From the NCBI GenBank assembly GCA_900314725.1, contig OMWJ01000018.1:1-34246 (forward strand): a stretch of 34,246 nucleotides of DNA, in the 5' to 3' direction. The notes under the pieces were generated by a model. That model was given only the letters and a program-made list of their open reading frames with translations. It was not told where the DNA came from and made no database searches. Made by a program: the position numbers and the translations under genes. The stretch comes from an uncultured Bacteroidales bacterium. Lineage in GTDB: Bacteria > Bacteroidota > Bacteroidia > Bacteroidales > P3. Shown here piece by piece: positions 27,759 to 33,442 of this stretch (positions within the stretch are counted from its first letter, which is position 1; each line of letters starts with the position of its first letter).

Positions 27759-28235
27759 TTATAGATGTATTACTTCGTAGTTATACCTTTTGTGCAACTC
27801 TTCCGCTACAATGGAACGGTGACAGGCACTTGCGTATTGTTCAACACAGAAGAACACCACACGGTTGGCACCAATATCATCGAAATTCGAAACAAGTGCA
27901 TCGAAATCGTAGTTTTCAATATGCTTCTTGTATTCTCTGACAAACGTATGCCCAAGTTGTGTTCTGTCACGTTTGCGTTCACCATTCATTAGGTCGACGG
28001 CTTTCTGCTTTTCTCGTATTTCAGAAGTCGGTGCCAATTCGATAATATGACCATACTTAATATCCATTTCGGCAAGTTTGTGTTGCAAGTAATTGCTGTT
28101 CACAAATGCATACTCACTTCCTCTGACACCTCTGCGTTGGCGAATATCGCAAAATGTGTCGATATGGTTTTCAATCAACTTGCCATAAAATTGCTGTTCT
28201 GTAGAGCCGTAAACTCCAATTGTGTATATTTTCAT
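27759..28235 (-). CDS. DUF488 family protein (second copy)
   Basis: A 158-aa protein with the DUF488 layout: MKIYTIGVYGSTEQQFYGKL at the N-terminus, DIRQRRGVRGSEYAF in place of the DVRxxPxSR-like motif, and the C-terminal cysteine motif FFCVEQYASACHRS (Cys130, Cys138-His139-Arg140). The family is of unknown biochemistry; the conserved Cys-His-Arg suggests an active or metal-binding site. Its ATG overlaps the stop of the first DUF488 gene (TAATG), and the dual-OB-like gene follows after one base, so translation is likely coupled. It is clearly diverged from the first copy. Confidence 0.85.
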   Translation of the reverse strand: MKIYTIGVYGSTEQQFYGKLIENHIDTFCDIRQRRGVRGSEYAFVNSNYLQHKLAEMDIKYGHIIELAPTSEIREKQKAVDLMNGERKRDRTQLGHTFVREYKKHIENYDFDALVSNFDDIGANRVVFFCVEQYASACHRSIVAEELHKRYNYEVIHL

Positions 28236-28777
28236 TACATATAAACTTTACGTGATACAAATGTTTCTTCTCCAAAAAGAGTATTGGTGCCTAGGCCTTT
28301 TGTAAGAATGGCCATAACTGTTTCTTGTGATTGTATTTTTCCAACACCTGTTATGTGATTGAGCGAAATCTCAAACTTCATAAGTTCTTGTCCAATGAGT
28401 TTGCTCCTATGGCATTTCTCAGGTTCCGATTCACTGCACATAATAGCAACCCTCAATTCCTTTTCCGCAGCAGTCAGCAGCCTCACGAAACCTGCCTTGA
28501 AGAATTCTTTTTCTCTCATTTTTGCATAGTCAATATGGCCATCTGTGTAGCAAGAAGGGTCACTGGGCATTCCGCCAATAGTATCTCCCATGTAAACATA
28601 TACAAAGCCTCTATTTTTCAAAAGATATTTAAGCATATCCTGATTGAATGACGGATTCCACTTTGAATATGGTTTTGACCTCACATCAATAAGATATTGA
28701 ATGTTGAAGGACCGTAGTTCCTTTTCAAACTCTTCAAAAGTCTTGTTTCCGTGCCCTATTGAATATAATGTTGACAT
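28235..28777 (-). CDS. DUF488 family protein (first copy)
   Basis: A 180-aa protein with strong DUF488 motifs: LYSIGHGNKTFEEFEKEL (4-21), DVRSKPYSKWNPSFN (31-45), YMGDTIGGMP and CSESEPEKCHRSKLIGQEL (Cys114, Cys122-His123-Arg124). It is the first gene of the DUF488-DUF488-dual-OB unit. The function of DUF488 is not established. About 65 bp upstream of the ATG is a bipartite repeat element that also precedes two other accessory units in this island. Confidence 0.9.
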   Translation of the reverse strand: MSTLYSIGHGNKTFEEFEKELRSFNIQYLIDVRSKPYSKWNPSFNQDMLKYLLKNRGFVYVYMGDTIGGMPSDPSCYTDGHIDYAKMREKEFFKAGFVRLLTAAEKELRVAIMCSESEPEKCHRSKLIGQELMKFEISLNHITGVGKIQSQETVMAILTKGLGTNTLFGEETFVSRKVYM

Positions 28778-28841
28778 ATCGTTTATTTATCTTTTGTTAT
28801 CATATTTCTGCATTTTCACCGCGCACAGGTGCGTGTTTTTG

Positions 28842-28874
28842 CCCATTATAACGCCGCCCAGCGGTTTTTATTGC
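28842..28874 (-). promoter_or_regulatory. Bipartite 12-13-8 element, copy T (upstream of DUF488 unit)
   Basis: Plus strand CCCATTATAACG (28842-28853), 13 nt, TTTATTGC (28867-28874). Read towards the DUF488 gene it is GCAATAAA-N13-CGTTATAATGGG. Two other copies lie at 30956-30988 and 31020-31052 with the same 13-nt spacing. A 5-bp hairpin with a 2-nt loop (CGCAC-AG-GTGCG, 28822-28833) lies between it and the gene. It could be a promoter, operator or recombination site. Confidence 0.6.
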
Positions 28875-28918
28875 CCGCAGGGTGGCGGAAATTTGCCGTT
28901 TCCGTGCAGTTTCACCTC

Positions 28919-29065
28919 GCACCATCGCAAAATCCTCTTGCATTCGTGTAAAACGGTTTCGCACCATTGCATTGGGCATTGCACGGCTGCAAAACGGCCT
29001 CGCACCATTGCAAAACGCTTTTGCAGCATTGTTTCTTGTCCTTGCAGTGGTGCGGGGCGCGATTG
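28919..29065 (+). repeat. Degenerate 21-nt tandem repeat
   Basis: Units resembling GCACCATTGCAAAACGGTTTC recur with starts near 28919, 28940, 28961, 28981, 29002, 29023 and 29044 (spacing 20-21 nt). All frames stay largely open, so long ORFs appear on both strands, but their protein sequences are only translations of the repeat. It lies directly after the stop of the GC-rich fragment at 29071. Confidence 0.65.
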
Positions 29066-29070
29066 CACGG

Positions 29071-29367
29071 CTATTCCGCCGCCTCGACGGGCTGCTCGGG
29101 TTCCTCGTCGTCTGGCGCGGCGTCGCGTGTGCGGTGCGGGTCGGGCATCGCGTAGCGGCGGAAGTATTCGAGGTCTTCCTGCATCCGCTTCACCAGGTCG
29201 ACGGCCTCGCGGCGGTCGGGGTTGAGCAGCGCGTAGGCGTTGGTGAACATCACCACGGCGGCGTAGGCCACATCGCTCGCGGCGCGGGCGGCTTTCAGCT
29301 CGCCGAGCACCTGCTCCATGCGCTCCTCGTTGCGCTGGGCGATGAGCTGGCGCACCTCGTCGTTCTT
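29071..29367 (-). pseudogene. GC-rich gene fragment, 3' part (5' end missing)
   Basis: The minus-strand frame reads KNDEVRQLIAQRNEERMEQV, continues through GELKAARAASDVAYAAVVMFTNAYALLNPD and ends EEPEQPVEAAE at TAG 29071. No start codon supports it: in frame, a stop lies just upstream where the sequence turns into the neighbouring gene's 3' end. It is helical and Ala/Glu/Arg-rich, with strongly GC-biased third positions unlike its neighbours. It recalls the C-terminus of Bacteroidales DUF6261-like proteins, but I am unsure. The break lies about 2 bp from the stop codon of the 292-aa gene. Confidence 0.6.
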
Positions 29368-29369
29368 AT

Positions 29370-30248
29370 TTACTTATACTTGAACTCATCTATTTTACAT
29401 TTATCATCTGACATATCGACAGTTTTTGATTTTCCTTTTACCATTGTCTCTCGAACAAAGATAATCTGTCCTCGTTTGTTCTTGTAGAAATCCGATGATA
29501 GGCATTTAAAATAACCCTTTCGCATATGTGGACGTTTTGCACCCGTCTGCCCATCCTCCAATACCTTTTCCGATGTACCCAATCTGACGTTCCTACCCTT
29601 GGTTTGATACGCAGTCTCATTGTTTGAGGTTGGGACGCCTTTGCGAATGCACTCTGGAAAGCATTCCATATAGGCTAGGAGATTGACTGCGAAGCGGAAG
29701 TTTCGTTCCACGGCTTTACCATCTTCGTCCTTTCTGGATTTGGCAATAATGTATTCGCTTTCGTGTATTTGACCAACATCGTCATCATCGGCGAAGAAAA
29801 CGGCGATGGTATTATCGGGCATAAGACAGAAAGAAAAGGCGTATCCCTCTTCGAGATATGGAACATGCAGGGCAATATCGTGGCGAACATAGTTGTACGA
29901 AATGGACGGGTCATATAAATCCCTTTCTGTTAAGTGGTCTCCATTGACAGACAAATACTTCTTGATACTTTCCAATTCTTTCAGCGCAACTTCGTTTTGA
30001 AGAAAGTCGTACAACTCTTTTTGTTCAAACCAAACATGCAGGAACTCACCTTTGTAATCCTTGTGCCAAAAATTAAGCTGCAATGCTGCTGCCTGCTGTT
30101 CCACCTGAGTGGGTCTTGACAAAGCATACCGATATGCGATGTCATAGAATTTGCCTGCATCTTGGCTGTGCATCCTGACAGTCCAATCGTGAAACCTCTC
30201 CCACATACTGCGAAGAGGAATGCTGTATTTTATTCCGGTGTTGTTCAT
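29370..30248 (-). CDS. Unknown protein, second gene of an accessory pair
   Basis: A 292-aa soluble protein without recognised domains. I start it at ATG 30248 (MNNTGIKYSIPLRSMWERFHDW), whose A is shared with the stop of the upstream gene (TAATG). An ATG at 30296 lies inside that gene and is less likely. Notable stretches are an acidic loop (AVFFADDDDVGQIHESEYI) and a Lys-rich C-terminus (RETMVKGKSKTVDMSDDKCK). No signal peptide. It may act together with the secreted upstream protein, but no function can be assigned. The stop codon directly abuts a broken GC-rich gene. Confidence 0.7.
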   Translation of the reverse strand: MNNTGIKYSIPLRSMWERFHDWTVRMHSQDAGKFYDIAYRYALSRPTQVEQQAAALQLNFWHKDYKGEFLHVWFEQKELYDFLQNEVALKELESIKKYLSVNGDHLTERDLYDPSISYNYVRHDIALHVPYLEEGYAFSFCLMPDNTIAVFFADDDDVGQIHESEYIIAKSRKDEDGKAVERNFRFAVNLLAYMECFPECIRKGVPTSNNETAYQTKGRNVRLGTSEKVLEDGQTGAKRPHMRKGYFKCLSSDFYKNKRGQIIFVRETMVKGKSKTVDMSDDKCKIDEFKYK

Positions 30249-30775
30249 TATTTCAGCGGCTCCACAAATTGATAATTGTATCCTTTGGTACTCCATTGGA
30301 CATGGTAAGTGTCCCCCGTCCCTGTGTCAAGCATAATGAATGTGTACATATTCTTTGTTGGATACAGTTCAAATCTACCATCCCAACCTTCGTCTTCAGA
30401 AACAATCCCGAAAAGATTCAATGAGACAACTTGTGATTCTGTATCTCCCATACGGTATTGAACCTGCCAGACTTTACCTCTGCGTGTATCTAATTCTAGA
30501 AGATTGTATACATTTTCTGTTTGATACATCTTGTATCTAGGCTTGTCTATATTCCTATATATACCATCCAAAATCAATTTGTTTATTGAGTCAGCCTCAT
30601 ACAATTCTTTTCTTAGAACTTGCACCTCATGGATTAGAGAGTCCATAGTTTCCCTGTTTTGTACATTGGCTGGAGTCGTCTTTTTTTGAGAACTTGCAGG
30701 ATTTGTCTTGTTTTGAGCAATAGTAGTGAAAGAAAAGAGAACCATCACTGCTCCAAATAAAAATACTTTCTTCAT
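30248..30775 (-). CDS. Secreted protein, function unknown
   Basis: A 175-aa protein with a signal peptide (MKKVFLFGAVMVLFSFTTIAQ). A low-complexity Lys/Thr/Gln/Pro linker is followed by a short coiled-coil-like stretch (MDSLIHEVQVLRKELYEADS). The C-terminal beta domain has two similar segments: YNLLELDTRRGKVWQVQYRM and YTFIMLDTGTGDTYHVQWST, an internal repeat of the form LLDTxxGxxxxVQ. The repeat suggests a small beta-propeller or sandwich module. Its stop overlaps the start of the 292-aa gene. A 180-nt leader with two hairpins separates it from a bipartite element. Confidence 0.7.
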   Translation of the reverse strand: MKKVFLFGAVMVLFSFTTIAQNKTNPASSQKKTTPANVQNRETMDSLIHEVQVLRKELYEADSINKLILDGIYRNIDKPRYKMYQTENVYNLLELDTRRGKVWQVQYRMGDTESQVVSLNLFGIVSEDEGWDGRFELYPTKNMYTFIMLDTGTGDTYHVQWSTKGYNYQFVEPLK

Positions 30776-30814
30776 ATTGATTGAAATATCGACTTTATAA
30801 AACCATCCCTACCC

Positions 30815-30900
30815 GCCGCAACATTGCGGCAGAGAGAGGCAAATGAATTAAAAACAAAGAGGAAAGCCTCCCGACGATTACCTGTGCATTTCGTGGGAGG
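30815..30900 (-). promoter_or_regulatory. Two leader hairpins upstream of the secreted-protein gene
   Basis: Hairpin 1: CCTCCC-ACGA (plus 30867-30877, with one bulge) pairs with TCGT-GGGAGG (30891-30900); read on the minus strand it is followed by CTTTCCTCTTTGTTTTT, so it looks like a terminator or attenuator. Hairpin 2: GCCGCAA-CA-TTGCGGC (30815-30830), a 7-bp stem with a 2-nt loop, 40 bp before the ATG. Confidence 0.6.
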
Positions 30901-30955
30901 GGTAAAAATCAGCGTGCTACAAACAAATCTATCTTTCATCCGAAAAATCATTTAC

Positions 30956-30988
30956 GCCATAATAACGCATCCCTCCCGCTTTTATTGC
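30956..30988 (-). promoter_or_regulatory. Bipartite 12-13-8 element, copy L
   Basis: Plus strand GCCATAATAACG (30956-30967), 13 nt, TTTATTGC (30981-30988). Read towards the minus-strand secreted-protein gene it is GCAATAAA-N13-CGTTATTATGGC. It forms a 97-bp head-to-head inverted pair with copy R. Confidence 0.7.
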
Positions 30989-31019
30989 CCTCGCCCCCAA
31001 CATTTTCTTCCGCCCCGTT

Positions 31020-31052
31020 GCAATAAATTCTCGCGAGTATCGTTATTATGGC
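31020..31052 (+). promoter_or_regulatory. Bipartite 12-13-8 element, copy R
   Basis: GCAATAAA (31020-31027), 13 nt, CGTTATTATGGC (31041-31052), then AAAAG, 43 bp before the ATG of the 105-aa gene. Both conserved blocks are identical to copy L in inverted orientation; the 13-nt middles differ. The middle contains the palindrome CTCGCGAG. Confidence 0.7.
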
Positions 31053-31095
31053 AAAAGTAATACATCGTAGACAAAGCGTCAAAATTTAGGCAGAA

Positions 31096-31413
31096 ATGAA
31101 CAACAAAGACATATTTGAACTATTCCAAAACGGCTTCATCGCAGGGAACACATCCGACAGCTATTCTCATTTGTGCAACTTTGTGACTGCTATGCGTTGT
31201 GGTCAGTACTATCCTATTTCTGACGAGGACATCCATCGTGGAGTGGAATGCGAGAAAGCACAGGCGAAAAACAAGGCAAAGATATTGTTTATGGGTTTCC
31301 CCGACGATGCAAAGAAAGCAATAGAGGTTGCCATCGACCTCAAATACTCCCAATGCCTCCAGCAATTCCTAAATTACAAACACACATACGAAAACTGGAA
31401 TAATTTAATATAA
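31096..31413 (+). CDS. Unknown 105-aa protein
   Basis: A small soluble protein (MNNKDIFELFQNGFIAGNTS ... YKHTYENWNNLI) without recognised domain or signal peptide; composition is normal for a folded protein, with three Cys residues. It follows bipartite element copy R by 43 bp and lies 94 bp upstream of the ATPase gene, which has its own predicted promoter. It could be a regulator or accessory to the ATPase/TOPRIM pair, but only proximity suggests this. A perfect 11-bp inverted repeat lies between its stop and the next gene. Confidence 0.6.
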   Translation: MNNKDIFELFQNGFIAGNTSDSYSHLCNFVTAMRCGQYYPISDEDIHRGVECEKAQAKNKAKILFMGFPDDAKKAIEVAIDLKYSQCLQQFLNYKHTYENWNNLI

Positions 31414-31429
31414 AACCATCGTTAAATAG

Positions 31430-31464
31430 ATTTGGATTTGTAAAATTTTTTTTCAAATCCAAAT
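31430..31464 (+). promoter_or_regulatory. 11-bp perfect inverted repeat before the ATPase promoter
   Basis: ATTTGGATTTG (31430-31440) and CAAATCCAAAT (31454-31464), separated by 13 nt. It ends 8 bp upstream of the -7 element of the ATPase gene and covers the -33 region, as an operator would. A weak AT-rich terminator for the 105-aa gene is the alternative. Confidence 0.55.
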
Positions 31465-31472
31465 ATTTTATA

Positions 31473-31480
31473 TAAATTTG
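31473..31480 (+). promoter_or_regulatory. -7 element for the ATPase-TOPRIM pair
   Basis: TAAATTTG followed by C fits TAnnTTTG, 27 bp before the ATG at 31508. It excludes the in-frame TTG at 31478 as a start. Confidence 0.6.
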
Positions 31481-31507
31481 CACTTTGATGCTAATAATGA
31501 CAATATA

Positions 31508-32809
31508 ATGAAAAGTATTGACAAAGTGACCGTTGGTGGATTTTGCAATATAGAAAGTACAACTATAGATTTGCAAAATCAAACATCATTGCTGGCAACC
31601 AACAACTATGGGAAAAGCAATGTATTAGAAGCCATAGACTTCGGTTGTTTCTTTATACGTGAAGCGTCTGTGAATAAACTTGCTCTGATGCAATATGCAC
31701 CGGCGATATCCATCAACAAACAGATGGCTGGAAGACCTTTTTCTTTTGAGATAGAAGGTCATATAGACAACGCCACATTATATAAATATAGCTACTCTTT
31801 TATTTGGATGACTGATAATGAAAGTGGCATTAAAGGTGGTCAAATAATAAAGGAGTCCTTGAAAATAAAGAAAACAACTGGTGCACACCCAGGGTTTTCA
31901 AACTACATAATTCGCGATGGGGTAAACGAAGCAAAGTATCTTTCAAGTGAAAAGGGGCGCTGCAGCACCAAAATTGCTATTAATGGCGACTCACTCGTGC
32001 TAAACAAGTTAAGCAACTTCGACAATCTGTTTTGTGTCAATATAATTAGGGAACTTAACAATCTTGTGATTCTCAATATTGACACTTTAGATAATCCATC
32101 CAAACACTTCGACTATTCATTGAGAAATCTGAATGGTAAACCCACAATACATATAGGAGATGGCTTACCTCAGTATCTTTTTAGTTTGAAGAAAAACAGT
32201 ATAGACAAATACGAATATCTCAAATCTGCAATAATGAGCCTTGTTCCGACGCTGGAAGAGTTCGATCCCGTACCTGTCAAAATAGGTGACCCTGTGGAGG
32301 AGCAACAGAATGTCCCTTACAAGATACCAACAGAATATGATGTATTAGTTAAAGACAAGTACAACAATCAAACGACACGTTTCGCTTATCTTTCCACTGG
32401 CTGTATGAAGCTAGTACATATTTTATCCGCAATAGTTCTTGCAAAAGAAAAAGGGGCTCAATTGCTGCTAATTGAAGAATTGGAGAACTCAGTACATCCT
32501 AAACTGCTTAGAAGTCTACTGTCAATAATAGAAGACATGTGTGAAGGTGTAAAGATACTTTTCACAAGCCATTCTCCTCAACTTGCACAGTATTTATCAC
32601 CAAAACAATTGTATGTAGGATTGCCAAACTGCAACGGAGTAGTGGATTTCCGAACAGTTAAGGCAAATAAGGTTGACAAAATGCTAACCGTTGCCAACGA
32701 AATGAATATGAGTTTGGGGGAATATTTATTTATGCTAATGGAAGACGTAGAGGATGACGCGGATTTGATCAATATGTATTTCAACAAAAAAGATAACTGC
32801 AATGAGTAA
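31508..32809 (+). CDS. AAA15/AAA21-type ABC ATPase of a two-gene defence-like system
   Basis: A 433-aa protein starting at ATG 31508 (MKSIDKVTVGGFCNIESTTI). It has the SMC/OLD-type split ATPase fold: Walker A ATNNYGKS (30-37), where the first Gly is replaced by Ala; ABC signature YLSTGCMKLVHIL (near 295); Walker B LLLIEELENSVHP (Glu323/Glu324); and the switch His in FTSHSPQL (near 354). Such ATPases paired with a small TOPRIM/RloB-like protein occur in AbiL, RloAB and PARIS-type anti-phage systems. It overlaps the next gene by 8 bp. The defence role is inferred from the architecture. Confidence 0.85.
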   Translation: MKSIDKVTVGGFCNIESTTIDLQNQTSLLATNNYGKSNVLEAIDFGCFFIREASVNKLALMQYAPAISINKQMAGRPFSFEIEGHIDNATLYKYSYSFIWMTDNESGIKGGQIIKESLKIKKTTGAHPGFSNYIIRDGVNEAKYLSSEKGRCSTKIAINGDSLVLNKLSNFDNLFCVNIIRELNNLVILNIDTLDNPSKHFDYSLRNLNGKPTIHIGDGLPQYLFSLKKNSIDKYEYLKSAIMSLVPTLEEFDPVPVKIGDPVEEQQNVPYKIPTEYDVLVKDKYNNQTTRFAYLSTGCMKLVHILSAIVLAKEKGAQLLLIEELENSVHPKLLRSLLSIIEDMCEGVKILFTSHSPQLAQYLSPKQLYVGLPNCNGVVDFRTVKANKVDKMLTVANEMNMSLGEYLFMLMEDVEDDADLINMYFNKKDNCNE

Positions 32810-33410
32810 AATAAGTGATTTGTGCGTTATCTTTGTTGAGGGTGACGCTGAAGAAATCCTATTTAACAATCTGAAAAAGCTTTATTTGTCGGAAGGCTGC
32901 CGATGTGATATTAAAGTCATCAACATGAATACTGGCGGCTATGCCAACCAAGTAGCCGGTAAATTGAGAGGATTAAGACAAAATGAGAAATATAAAGATT
33001 GCAACATTAGAATTGTATGCTGTGAGTATGATACTGATGTGTACGAGAAACTACAGAGGAAAAAGCCCAATTGGATAAGTCTGTATAAATCTTGGAGGAA
33101 GTTTCATATAGAGCATTGCATTAGAATTGAAGCAAAGTCGAGCATAGAATCTTGGATGCTTGACGATAAGGATAATCTTTTTAAAGCACTCGGTCTAACA
33201 ATTACAGAAGACGAATTCTCCTCTCTAAAAAAAGGGAAAACATCACAAAATGTTGTGAAAGCATTGTTCAAACGCAAGAGTAAAATATATGACAAATACA
33301 AAGGGCGCAAAAACATCCAACCAATTATAGATAATTTGGATGTTTCTGTCATTAGAAAAGCACGCAGCCGTGAATTAAATGAACTTGAACACCTTCTTAG
33401 ATTAAAATAG
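32802..33410 (+). CDS. TOPRIM-like (RloB/DUF4276-type) partner protein
   Basis: A 202-aa protein whose ATG overlaps the ATPase stop (ATGAGTAA). The start CVIFVEGDAEEILFNNL gives the EGxxE motif (Glu13, Glu17), CCEYDTDVY the DxD pair (Asp77, Asp79), and SSIESWMLDDKDNLFKAL a third conserved block like the IExWxLxD of DUF4276/RloB proteins. Together these fit a TOPRIM-fold metal site, so it may be the nuclease effector that the ATPase controls. RloB and DUF4276 cannot be separated by eye. Its stop lies about 30 bp before a truncated PFOR gene. Confidence 0.75.
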   Translation: MSKISDLCVIFVEGDAEEILFNNLKKLYLSEGCRCDIKVINMNTGGYANQVAGKLRGLRQNEKYKDCNIRIVCCEYDTDVYEKLQRKKPNWISLYKSWRKFHIEHCIRIEAKSSIESWMLDDKDNLFKALGLTITEDEFSSLKKGKTSQNVVKALFKRKSKIYDKYKGRKNIQPIIDNLDVSVIRKARSRELNELEHLLRLK

Positions 33411-33442
33411 CAACCCTTCTATATGGATGCCGTCCAAATTAT

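Noticed and set aside
28919-29065. CRISPR or integron attC sites
   Set aside because: The 21-nt period is too short and degenerate, without unique spacers or the paired core sites of attC; no cas or integrase gene nearby.
28882-29487. Long open frames on both strands in the GC-rich part
   Set aside because: They are translations of the 21-nt repeat and antisense shadows of the GC-rich fragment; no start context or domain.
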